A DNA stretch of 64,000 bases from GCA-2731375 sp964344935 (GTDB lineage: Bacteria; Pseudomonadota; Alphaproteobacteria; GCA-2731375): positions 1-64,000 of the forward strand of contig CAYFPL010000013.1 of the NCBI GenBank assembly GCA_964344935.1, read 5' to 3'. This document shows, piece by piece, positions 18,329-26,725 of the stretch. A program made the position numbers and the translations under genes. How positions within the stretch are numbered: position 1 is the first letter of the stretch; every line of letters starts with the position of its first letter. The notes beneath the pieces are model-generated. The model had not been told where the DNA came from. It did no database searches and saw only the letters and a list, made by a program, of their open reading frames with translations.

Positions 18329-18705
18329 ACATGCTGTTCGCCATCGCGGCCGGCGGCGCCTTGGGCGCGGTGGGCCGGCATCTGGTTTCCGGCTCTGTTA
18401 TGCGCTGGGCGGGCGGCGGGTTTCCTTGGGGCACCTTGACGGTGAACGTGGTGGGTTCGTTCATCCTCGGCATGCTGGTGGAGTATTTGGCCCTGCGTTG
18501 GTCAGCGAGCCAGGAGATGCGCGGCTTTCTGGTGGTTGGTGTTCTCGGCGGTTTTACCACCTTCTCGGCCTTCTCACTTGATGCGGTTTTGCTGTTAGAG
18601 CGGGGCAGCCTGGGTCCGGCCTTCGCCTATATCGGCGGCAATGTGCTGCTCTCCATTGGCGGCCTGTTCGCCGGCCTGTGGCTATTCCGTCAGGTTTTCG
18701 CGTGA
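18325..18705 (+). CDS. crcB: Fluoride channel CrcB/Fluc
   Basis: Dual-topology fluoride exporter of the inner membrane. The 126-residue protein has four hydrophobic segments, the early GGALGAVGRHL motif, PWGTLTVNVVGSFILG with the pore asparagine, and GFTTFSAFSLD with the phenylalanine box. It overlaps rarA by four bases. No fluoride riboswitch is visible, as expected inside an operon. Confidence 0.94.
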   Translation: MNMLFAIAAGGALGAVGRHLVSGSVMRWAGGGFPWGTLTVNVVGSFILGMLVEYLALRWSASQEMRGFLVVGVLGGFTTFSAFSLDAVLLLERGSLGPAFAYIGGNVLLSIGGLFAGLWLFRQVFA

Positions 18706-18715
18706 GCCTGATACG

Positions 18716-19708
18716 ATGAGCCAGGTGCAAATGATCGAAGTCGGCGCGGACGAGGGCGAGGTGCGCCTGGACCGCTGGTTCCGCCGGCGTTATCCGGAAC
18801 TGAGTCACGGCCGTCTGGAAAAGCTGCTGCGCAAGGGCCAGGTCCGGGTTGACGGCGCCCGGGTCAAGGCAGGCCACCGCCTCTCGCCCGGCCAAATGGT
18901 GCGTATCCCGCCCCTGGAAGCGCCCAAGCCCAAGGCAAAGGTACAGAGCAAGGTCAATGCCCGGGAGGCGGCGGACCTGCAGGCCCGCATCATCCATCAG
19001 GACGCATCTGTCCTGGTGCTGGACAAGCCCGCCGGCCTGGCCGTACAGGGCGGAAGCGGCACGCTCAGGCATTTGGATGGCATGCTGGACGCCCTGCGCT
19101 TCGAAGCCAAGGAGCGGCCCCGCCTGGTGCATCGCCTGGACCGGGATACCTCTGGCGTTTTGGTCCTGGCCCGCCATGCCCGGGCCGCCGCCGCCATGGC
19201 CAAGGCCTTCCGGGACCGGGACAGCGAGAAACTGTACTGGGCCGTCACTGTTGGTGTGCCGCCCCATGACAGGGGTCAGATCAATCTGCCCTTGGCCAAA
19301 TTGCCGGGACGCGATGGCGAGCGGGTACGCGTTGACCGGGACGGGGGCAAGATTGCCCTGACCGATTTCGCGGTGATAGAGACCATAGGCGATCAGGCCG
19401 CCTGGCTGGCCCTGTGGCCGCGCACGGGACGGACGCACCAATTGCGCGCCCATTGCGCCGCGGTCGGCACGCCTATTTTGGGCGATCGGAAATACGGCGG
19501 CGGCGACGGCGTCCTGCCGGGTATGGATCTGGACCCAGGGTTGCACCTGCATGCCCGGTCCATCGCCTTGCCCCATCCCGACGGCGGCACTTTATCGGTG
19601 GCCGCCCCGGCGCCCGAGCCGTTCCGGCGGACCCTGCAGGTCCTTGGTTTCAATCCCGAGTCGGCTGAGGAACGCATGGCCGAACTGCAGGCGGAAGACA
19701 TCATCTAG
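18716..19708 (+). CDS. 23S rRNA pseudouridine synthase, RluC/RluD family
   Basis: Converts uridine to pseudouridine in 23S rRNA. The 330-residue protein has an N-terminal S4 RNA-binding domain (about 15-75), the LDKPAGLAVQGG motif, and the catalytic HRLDRDTSG at 139-147 with the nucleophilic aspartate D144; GRTHQLRAH follows further on. The ATG at 18716 was chosen because the upstream in-frame extension runs into crcB. RluC is the best guess among paralogues, given the adjacent-gene context and S4 domain. Confidence 0.9.
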   Translation: MSQVQMIEVGADEGEVRLDRWFRRRYPELSHGRLEKLLRKGQVRVDGARVKAGHRLSPGQMVRIPPLEAPKPKAKVQSKVNAREAADLQARIIHQDASVLVLDKPAGLAVQGGSGTLRHLDGMLDALRFEAKERPRLVHRLDRDTSGVLVLARHARAAAAMAKAFRDRDSEKLYWAVTVGVPPHDRGQINLPLAKLPGRDGERVRVDRDGGKIALTDFAVIETIGDQAAWLALWPRTGRTHQLRAHCAAVGTPILGDRKYGGGDGVLPGMDLDPGLHLHARSIALPHPDGGTLSVAAPAPEPFRRTLQVLGFNPESAEERMAELQAEDII

Positions 19709-19722
19709 GGAGGATCGACACA

Positions 19723-20613
19723 ATGCCCCACATTCAGGCCGAGGGCGCCAAGTTGTATTACGAGGAAGCCGGCAGCGGCGATCCGATCATCTTCGTGCAT
19801 GAATTCGCCGACGATCTGCGCTCTTGGGAAGACCAGATGCGCTTCTTCTCCCGTCGCTACCGCTGCATCGCCTACAACGCGCGCGGCTATCCCCCCTCCG
19901 AGGTGCCCAGCGATCCCGACCTCTATTCCCAAGATATCGCCACCGACGACATCGCTGCCGTGATGCGTGGTCTTGATATCGAGCGCGCCCATATCGCCGG
20001 CTGTTCCATGGGGGCCTTCGCCACCCTGCATTTCGGTCTGCGCTATGCCCATATGGCGGAGAGCCTGGTGGTGCTGGGCTGTGGCTATGGCGCCAAGCAG
20101 GACAGCCGGGCGGGTTTCAACGAGGAAGTGGCGGCTCTGGCCAACGACTTCATGGAAAAAGGCATGCTCGAGGTGGGCACGCCCTACTCGCTCGGGCCCA
20201 CGCGGGTGCAGTTCCAGAACAAGGACCCCCGCGGCTTCGCCGAATTCCAGGAACGCTTCCTCGGCCATTCTGCCGAAGGCACCGGGCGCACCATGGCGGG
20301 CGTGCAGGCGAAACGCCCTTCGCTCTACGATCTTGAGGACGAACTGCGGGCCTTGGAAGTTCCCACCCTGCTGATCATCGGCGATGAGGAGGAGCCCTGC
20401 CTGGAGGCTAGCCTCTACCTGAAACGGACCATCCGCTCCTCCGGCCTGGTGATGCTGCCGCGCACGGGCCATGCCGCCAATTTGGAGGAGCCGGCAGCCT
20501 TCAACCAGGCGATGGCGGAGTTCCTCTCGACGGTGGAACAGGGCCGCTGGACCATGCGTGATCCCCGGTCCATTTCCGACAGCGCCCTCTTCGCCGGTTC
20601 CGACGAGGAATAG
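19723..20613 (+). CDS. Alpha/beta hydrolase
   Basis: A 296-residue alpha/beta-hydrolase-fold protein, substrate unknown. It has the nucleophile elbow G-C-S95-M-G, an acid in LLIIGDEEEP and a histidine in RTGHAANLEEP. The usual HGxxG oxyanion motif is replaced by HEFADD near 26-31, as in some C-C bond hydrolases and dehalogenase-like relatives. It is followed after 14 bp by a HAD phosphatase. There is no signal peptide, so it is probably cytoplasmic. Confidence 0.85.
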   Translation: MPHIQAEGAKLYYEEAGSGDPIIFVHEFADDLRSWEDQMRFFSRRYRCIAYNARGYPPSEVPSDPDLYSQDIATDDIAAVMRGLDIERAHIAGCSMGAFATLHFGLRYAHMAESLVVLGCGYGAKQDSRAGFNEEVAALANDFMEKGMLEVGTPYSLGPTRVQFQNKDPRGFAEFQERFLGHSAEGTGRTMAGVQAKRPSLYDLEDELRALEVPTLLIIGDEEEPCLEASLYLKRTIRSSGLVMLPRTGHAANLEEPAAFNQAMAEFLSTVEQGRWTMRDPRSISDSALFAGSDEE

Positions 20614-20627
20614 GAGGGAGCCGGCCC

Positions 20628-21293
20628 GTGCGTCTGATCGTGTTCGACTGCGACGGCACCCTGGTCGACAGCCAGCACACGATCGTCGAGAACATGAACC
20701 GGGCCTTCCATGAGTTGCGCCTGCCGCTGCCCGATGCCGCGACGTTCCGGGCCCTGATCGGCCTGACGCTGGAGGAGGCGGTGCGCCGTCTTTTGCCGGG
20801 CGGGGAGCCCGAGGAATGGGACCGCCTGGTCACTGCTTACCGTCGGCAGTTCTTTGCCCGGCGGGACCCGGGCACATCGCCCGAGCCGTTGTACCCCCAT
20901 GCGACCGAGGTGCTGGCCGCATTGAATGCACAGGGCTACCTGCTGGGTGTGGCGACGGGCAAGTCCCGGCGCGGCCTCGAGGCCGTCCTCGGCGGACACG
21001 ATCTGTTGGATATCTTCGTCACCCGGCAAACAAGCGATGGCCATCCCAGCAAGCCACATCCGGCGATGCTGCAACAGGCCATGGCCGAGGCCGGGGTGGG
21101 CCCCGAAGATACTCTGATGCTGGGCGATACCAGCTTCGATATGCTGATGGCCTTTAACGCCGGCGTGCATCCACTCGGCGTTGCTTGGGGCTATCATACG
21201 GAAGCCGAACTGACGGCGGCGGGCGCGCAGGCCGTATTGCGGGACTTTCGCGAACTGCTCCCGTATGTGGACGAGCAATGGTCCGCAGTTTGA
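20628..21293 (+). CDS. HAD-family phosphatase, phosphoglycolate-phosphatase-like
   Basis: A 221-residue HAD hydrolase with the nucleophile motif VFDCDGTLVD (D7 and D9), a helical cap, the GVATGKS motif II, a lysine in SKPHP and the acidic motif MLGDTSFDM. The closest functional class is phosphoglycolate phosphatase (Gph-like), but HAD substrates cannot be assigned from sequence. GTG start at 20628 after GGAGGGAG. The 3' end overlaps the following AsmA-like gene by 16 bases. Confidence 0.87.
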   Translation: MRLIVFDCDGTLVDSQHTIVENMNRAFHELRLPLPDAATFRALIGLTLEEAVRRLLPGGEPEEWDRLVTAYRRQFFARRDPGTSPEPLYPHATEVLAALNAQGYLLGVATGKSRRGLEAVLGGHDLLDIFVTRQTSDGHPSKPHPAMLQQAMAEAGVGPEDTLMLGDTSFDMLMAFNAGVHPLGVAWGYHTEAELTAAGAQAVLRDFRELLPYVDEQWSAV

Positions 21294-24200
21294 GATACAT
21301 CAGATGGGCTCTTGGCATCATCGCCGGCATTCTGATCAGCCTGACGGCCATCCTCTATTTCATTGACTTCAACCAATACCGGGGGGTGCTGGCGGCTCAG
21401 TTGAGCCAGGCTCTTGGACGTCCATTGCAAATTCATGGCGACTTGAAGCTGCAACTGGGCCTGCACACGGGCATTTCCGCTCGCGACATATCTATGCGGG
21501 AAGACGCAGCAGACGACGCACCGGAAATGGCCAGGATCGGCCGCCTTTCCCTGGGCTTGGCCCTGATGCCGCTGTTGCAAAGGCAGGTGGAGATTGACCG
21601 CCTTGTCCTGGAGGGCGTCGAAATTCTGATCCACCGCGATGCCAGCGGTGATCTCAATTGGGCTATCGAGACAGCCGACGATGGTGGGGCATGGACAGTG
21701 CCGCGCATACCAGAGGTGCGTCTGCTGGATGGGGCAATGACCTATCGCGATGGCGGCCGGGATACGGTTTTGCACGTCGACGAATTTTCCATGACTACCG
21801 CGGATGCGGTGGAGCTCGACCTGCGCGGAAGTGTCGGGAATTTTTCCCTGACGGCGGCGGGGCGGATAGATAGCGCCGATGCTCTGTTACAGGGGCGCGA
21901 GGTTCAAATTCAGGGCCAGATTGCGACGGATAGCGGCCGCATCGCGCTATCGGGCCGGGTTTTCCAACCCTTGTCCTTCAAGGGCATCGACCTCAACGTT
22001 CAGGGCAAAATTGATGACGCCGCCGCTCTGCTTCACGCCCTGGGCAAGGAAACCCGTCTTGGCGGTGAGGCCACCGTCGCTTTTGACGTTACGGACCGCG
22101 ATGGGCCGGTGGCCTTGCGGAACGTCAATCTGCAAATGGCGCCTGCGCCCGGTGCGCGCCTGAAATTGACCGGTGGCATGCAGGATGCCGTCGGGCTGAG
22201 GGGATTGGCCCTCGATCTGCGCTTGACGGCGGACCGGGTGAGCAAGCTGTCCGAAATTCTGGCAATGGATATCCCGCCCCTGGGCAGTCTTGTGATGCAA
22301 GGCAATCTGCAAGGCCAGGTGGCGGCGCCCCGGTTGGATGGGATCGATGGCCGGATCAGCCACGACAGCGGCTCGATTTTGGATTTCCAGGGTGCGGTGA
22401 AGGATGTGGCCGCCGGCAAGGGCGTCAATTTACACATCGCTGCGCGGACGGAGGACGCCGCTGCTCTTTTGCGCGCTCTGGGCCAGAAGCCAGTGTTCAA
22501 GGGCCGGGCCGAGGCGGCCTTCGATCTAAAACACCTGAACGGCAAACTGGTTTTGCACAATATGAATGCGGAGTTTTCGCCCCTGTCCGGCGTCGAGATC
22601 GCCGTCGGCGGCCGCATCGACGATATTGCGGCCCGGCGCGGCCTGGCACTGAACGTTCGCGTGCGGGCCCGGGCAGCGGCTGACCTGTTAGCCCTGGTGG
22701 ATGCCGACATTCCCACCCTGGCGCCGCTTCGCGCCCAAGGGCGGATCATCGGCACGTTGGCGGCACCATCCCTTGTGGATTTGGATCTGCAGGCCGGCCG
22801 GGGCGATCGCCTCAGCCTGGCGGCAACCGGCACAGTCAACGATGTCCTGCTTGGCACCGGGCTGAACCTGAAGCTGCGCCTGCGCGGAGCCAACAGCAAG
22901 GTCCTCTCCCCTTATGTCCAGATGGCGGTCCCCGAATTGGGCCGCTTCGATCTGTCGGCCCGTCTGTCGGGCGATGTCGAAGGACCGCGCCTGGGCCGCA
23001 TCGTCGGCCGCTTTCGCCACGACAACGGCCTGAATCTGGATTTGAGGGGCGCCGTCGGTGATCCTTTGCATGGTGGGGACTTGGATATCGCCTTTACCGC
23101 CACGGTGCCGGCGCAAGCCCTGTCGCCAGCCGGCGCCGCCGAAGGTGAACATCAAGCGGGCGCTTTGCGTGCCGCCGGCCGCATCACCGGCTCTAGAAGC
23201 GCCGTCCGTCTTGACGAACTGAAAGCAAGTTTCGGCGACAGCGATCTGAACGGTCAGGGGAAAATTGACTTTACCCAAGAACCGCCCTTTCTGGATGGCG
23301 CCCTGCATTCGAAGAAATTCGATTTGGCATTGCTCTCGCTGGGTGACCCTGCGGAGGAGCGCGAAGATCCGGACGGACGGGTGATACCGGATATTGCCTT
23401 GGATAATGAACTGCCATCCCTGCTCCAAGGCCGTGTCAGTTACCGCGCCGACCGGCTGCGCTGGGGTGAAATCGATTTGCACCAGGTGGAGACGGCGGTG
23501 AGCCTGCGGGATGGCACCTTGATACTGGAGCCAAGCCAGGGGCAGATCGCCGGCGGCAAGCTGCAGGCGCAGGGCAAATTTCAGGATTCGGCTGCAATGG
23601 CAACCTTCACGCTGCAAGGTGTGGCCTTAAAGCGCCTGGGGCCGATGCTCGGACTGGACGCGGTGGACGGCCCCCTGGACCTGCGCGGGGATTTACGTGC
23701 CAACGGCCAGGACCTGCGCACCCTGGCCTCACGCTTGGACGGGACGGTCTCGGTCGTCGTCGGTGCGGGTGAAATCCACAACCGCTTCCTCGAACCCCTT
23801 GCCATGGACCTGGTAACCGGTCTGGTCAAGGGCGGCCTTACTGGCAAGAGCGCCCGTCTGAACTGTTTCGCCAGTGCCTACGACATCAAGGAGGGAAAAG
23901 CCGTCAGCCGGATCATACTGTTGGATACCGGGAATATTACGATAACCGGCGAAGGCGGGATCGATTTGGGACGAGAGGCCCTGGAATTTCGTCTCGTGCC
24001 GCGCCCGAAGGATCCGAGCCTTCTGTCCCTGGCAACGCCGATCAATATTCGTGGCACCCTGGCGGATCCCTTGTTGACACCAGACAGCAAGGCGCTGGCG
24101 GGCAGTGTGGCAACGGCCCTGGCGGGCAACCTGCTGCTGCCCGGTGTGGGATTGCTCCTGCCGTTGCTAAATACCGGTACCGGCCAATCCCACCCCTGTC

Positions 24201-24337
24201 TGGATGTGGTAAAAGATGGCGAGGCGCAGGCCAGCGCCCCCAAGGCACCGGGTACCTTGGATCGCCTTGGCACCGCCGCCGGGAAGGGCGCGAAACGGCT
24301 GCTTGAACTGCCGGCAAGAATCTTGGGTAAAGAATGA
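21278..24337 (+). CDS. AsmA-family envelope protein
   Basis: A 1019-residue AsmA-like protein; the family is implicated in outer membrane biogenesis and lipid transport between membranes. One N-terminal membrane anchor lies at about residues 8-28, followed by NQYRGVLAAQLSQALGRPL and the GDLKLQLG strand typical of AsmA. The middle is a long series of beta-rich repeats, and a C-terminal AsmA domain contains GEIHNRFLEPLAMDL and the LVPRPKDPSLLSLATPI segment. The ATG at 21278 lies inside the end of the HAD gene; ATP12 overlaps the other end by four bases. Confidence 0.88.
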   Translation: MVRSLRYIRWALGIIAGILISLTAILYFIDFNQYRGVLAAQLSQALGRPLQIHGDLKLQLGLHTGISARDISMREDAADDAPEMARIGRLSLGLALMPLLQRQVEIDRLVLEGVEILIHRDASGDLNWAIETADDGGAWTVPRIPEVRLLDGAMTYRDGGRDTVLHVDEFSMTTADAVELDLRGSVGNFSLTAAGRIDSADALLQGREVQIQGQIATDSGRIALSGRVFQPLSFKGIDLNVQGKIDDAAALLHALGKETRLGGEATVAFDVTDRDGPVALRNVNLQMAPAPGARLKLTGGMQDAVGLRGLALDLRLTADRVSKLSEILAMDIPPLGSLVMQGNLQGQVAAPRLDGIDGRISHDSGSILDFQGAVKDVAAGKGVNLHIAARTEDAAALLRALGQKPVFKGRAEAAFDLKHLNGKLVLHNMNAEFSPLSGVEIAVGGRIDDIAARRGLALNVRVRARAAADLLALVDADIPTLAPLRAQGRIIGTLAAPSLVDLDLQAGRGDRLSLAATGTVNDVLLGTGLNLKLRLRGANSKVLSPYVQMAVPELGRFDLSARLSGDVEGPRLGRIVGRFRHDNGLNLDLRGAVGDPLHGGDLDIAFTATVPAQALSPAGAAEGEHQAGALRAAGRITGSRSAVRLDELKASFGDSDLNGQGKIDFTQEPPFLDGALHSKKFDLALLSLGDPAEEREDPDGRVIPDIALDNELPSLLQGRVSYRADRLRWGEIDLHQVETAVSLRDGTLILEPSQGQIAGGKLQAQGKFQDSAAMATFTLQGVALKRLGPMLGLDAVDGPLDLRGDLRANGQDLRTLASRLDGTVSVVVGAGEIHNRFLEPLAMDLVTGLVKGGLTGKSARLNCFASAYDIKEGKAVSRIILLDTGNITITGEGGIDLGREALEFRLVPRPKDPSLLSLATPINIRGTLADPLLTPDSKALAGSVATALAGNLLLPGVGLLLPLLNTGTGQSHPCLDVVKDGEAQASAPKAPGTLDRLGTAAGKGAKRLLELPARILGKE

Positions 24338-25032
24338 AGCGTTTTTATGAAACTGCCGTGGTCGTGCCCGCAGCGGCGGGCTTTACGGTCGAACTGGACG
24401 GCCGGGCCATTCGTACGCCGAAGAAAGCGCCGTTTGTGGTGCCGGGCCGTACGGTGGCAGATGCCATTGCCGAAGAATGGTTGCGCCAGGATGATGAAAT
24501 CGTGCCTGAAAGCATGCCGCTGGCCCGACTGGCCAACACAGCCATTGACATGGTGGCGGGACAGCGGGACGCGGTGGTGGACAATCTAGCCGGCTATGGC
24601 GAGACGGATATGCTGTGTTATCGCGTCGATGGGCCGCCCGATCTGGTGCGGCGTCAGGAGGCGCTCTGGTCGCCCTGGCTGCAATGGGTGGAAAGCCAGC
24701 ATCAGGCGGTTCTTACCGTGACCGACGGCATTGCGCATATCGCCCAGGACCAAGGCGCCCTGGCTGCGCTGCGCCGGGCCGTCGATGGCCACGACGTGAT
24801 GGAGCTGGCCGCTTTGAACGACCTGGTCACCATCGCCGGCTCCCTGGTCCTGGGCCTCGCGGTGAGTGCCGGTGCTGCCGATGTGGCCACGGCCTGGTCA
24901 GCCATACGCCTGGATCAGGACTACCAGGCGGAGAAATGGGGCCGCGATGCCGAGGCGGAGGCCCATGCCGCCCGTCTACGCCAGGAATTCGCCGACGCGG
25001 TGCATTTCCTGGAACTCCATCGCGCGGCATAG
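24334..25032 (+). CDS. ATP12-family F1-ATPase assembly chaperone
   Basis: ATP12-type chaperone, which in mitochondria assists the F1 alpha subunit; alphaproteobacteria carry homologues. The 232-residue protein has the LDGRAIRTPKKAPFVVP block near the N terminus, the AEEWLRQDDEIVPESMPLARLANTAID segment (residues about 45-72), and the C-terminal LDQDYQAEKWGRDAEAE signature. Four-base overlap with the AsmA-like gene. Confidence 0.92.
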   Translation: MKRFYETAVVVPAAAGFTVELDGRAIRTPKKAPFVVPGRTVADAIAEEWLRQDDEIVPESMPLARLANTAIDMVAGQRDAVVDNLAGYGETDMLCYRVDGPPDLVRRQEALWSPWLQWVESQHQAVLTVTDGIAHIAQDQGALAALRRAVDGHDVMELAALNDLVTIAGSLVLGLAVSAGAADVATAWSAIRLDQDYQAEKWGRDAEAEAHAARLRQEFADAVHFLELHRAA

Positions 25033-25108
25033 GGGTTCACTCCGGTACCCTTTCGCCCCTAATCGGCCTAAAAAAAGCCACAATCTTCCACACGATGCGA
25101 TGAAACCC

Positions 25109-25127
25109 GATAGCGTATCGTGCTATC
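25109..25127. promoter_or_regulatory. Inverted repeat upstream of pccB
   Basis: GATAGC and GCTATC form a perfect six-base inverted repeat separated by seven bases, 47 bp before the pccB start in the 142-bp gap after ATP12. It has operator-like geometry, but no cognate regulator is in the window. Confidence 0.3.
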
Positions 25128-25174
25128 AAAACCTTTGGTGAAATGAAAATCCCGCAAGGGGAGGTGGCAGGCAG

Positions 25175-26707
25175 ATGCAGGATATCCTGCGCCAGCTCGA
25201 GGCGAAGCGCGCGGCCGCGCGCACCGGGGGCGGCGAGAAACGAATTCAGGCGCAACACAGCAAGGGCAAGCTGACGGCGCGGGAGCGGCTCGATCTGCTG
25301 CTCGATCCCGGCTCGTTCGAGGAATACGACATGTTCGTCGAGCACCGCTGCGAAGACTTCGGCATGGAGGAACAGCGCATCCCCGGCGACGGCGTGGTCA
25401 CGGGGTGGGGCACCATCAACGGCCGCCTGGTCTTTGTCTTCAGCCAGGACTTCACGGTCTTCGGCGGCTCCCTCTCGGAAGCGCATGCGGAAAAAATCTG
25501 CAAGATCATGGACCAGGCCATGAAATCCGGCGCCCCGGTGATTGGCCTGAATGATTCCGGCGGCGCCCGCATCCAGGAAGGCGTCGCCTCCCTGGGCGGC
25601 TATGCCGAGGTGTTCCAGCGCAACGTACTGGCCTCGGGCGTGGTGCCGCAGATTTCCGTGATCATGGGACCATGCGCGGGCGGTGCGGTCTATTCCCCGG
25701 CCATGACCGATTTCATCTGCATGGTGCGGGATAGCTCGTACATGTATGTGACCGGCCCGGACGTGGTGAAGACCGTGACGCAGGAGGAGGTCACCCACGA
25801 AGAATTGGGCGGTGCCTCCACCCACAGCAAGAAATCCGGCGTCGCCGACCTGGCCTTTGACAACGATGTCGAGGCCCTGGCGGAAATCCGCCGGCTGTTC
25901 GACTTCCTGCCGCTTTCCAACAAGGAGAAGGTGCCGCAAAGGCCCACCGACGACCCCGTCGACCGGCCGGAAACCTCCCTCGATACCCTGGTGCCCGCCA
26001 ACCCTAACAAACCCTATGACATCAAGGAATTGGTGGAAAAGGTGGTGGATGATGGCGATTTCTACGAGATCCAACCGGACTTCGCCGCCAACATCGTGAT
26101 CGGCTTCGGCCGCATCGACGGTTCAACGGTGGGCTTTGTCGCCAACCAGCCTATGGTGCTGGCCGGCGTACTGGATATCGATTCCGCCCGAAAAGGCGCT
26201 CGCTTCGTCCGCTTCTGCGATTGCTTCAACATCCCCATCGTCACCTTCGTCGATGTGCCCGGGTTCCTGCCCGGCACGGCACAGGAATATGGCGCCATTA
26301 TCCAGCACGGCGCCAAGCTGCTTTATGCCTATGCCGAGGCCACGGTGCCCAAGGTTACGGTGATTACGCGCAAGGCCTATGGCGGGGCCTATGACGTCAT
26401 GGCCTCGAAGCATCTGCGCGGCGATGTCAACTTCGCCTGGCCGGGGGCCGAGATCGCGGTGATGGGCGCCAAGGGCGCGGTCGAGATCATCTTCCGGTCC
26501 GAACTGGGCAATCCGGAGCGGATCGAGGAGTTGACCGAGGAATATGCCGCCACCTTCGCCAATCCGTTCATCGCGGGCAAGCGCGGCTATATTGACGATG
26601 TCATCATGCCCCATAACACCCGCCGCCGGGTGGCCCGGGCCCTGACCATGTTGAAGAACAAGAGCCTCGAGAACCCCTGGAAGAAGCACGGCAATATTCC
26701 GCTCTAA
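25175..26707 (+). CDS. pccB: Propionyl-CoA carboxylase beta subunit (carboxyltransferase)
   Basis: Carboxyltransferase half of acyl-CoA carboxylase, moving CO2 from biotin to propionyl-CoA to give methylmalonyl-CoA. The 510-residue protein has the N-terminal KGKLTARERLDLLLDPGSFEE block, GGARIQEGVASLGGYAEVF, and the C-terminal half with VDVPGFLPGTAQE and KAYGGAYDVMASKHL. Length and motifs fit PccB better than acetyl-CoA carboxylase AccD. pccA follows after 18 bp. Confidence 0.95.
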   Translation: MQDILRQLEAKRAAARTGGGEKRIQAQHSKGKLTARERLDLLLDPGSFEEYDMFVEHRCEDFGMEEQRIPGDGVVTGWGTINGRLVFVFSQDFTVFGGSLSEAHAEKICKIMDQAMKSGAPVIGLNDSGGARIQEGVASLGGYAEVFQRNVLASGVVPQISVIMGPCAGGAVYSPAMTDFICMVRDSSYMYVTGPDVVKTVTQEEVTHEELGGASTHSKKSGVADLAFDNDVEALAEIRRLFDFLPLSNKEKVPQRPTDDPVDRPETSLDTLVPANPNKPYDIKELVEKVVDDGDFYEIQPDFAANIVIGFGRIDGSTVGFVANQPMVLAGVLDIDSARKGARFVRFCDCFNIPIVTFVDVPGFLPGTAQEYGAIIQHGAKLLYAYAEATVPKVTVITRKAYGGAYDVMASKHLRGDVNFAWPGAEIAVMGAKGAVEIIFRSELGNPERIEELTEEYAATFANPFIAGKRGYIDDVIMPHNTRRRVARALTMLKNKSLENPWKKHGNIPL

Positions 26708-26725
26708 TCGGAGAGTAGCGATTAC

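Noticed and set aside
18325..18705. Fluoride riboswitch for crcB
   Set aside because: The gene overlaps rarA by four bases and no separate leader exists.
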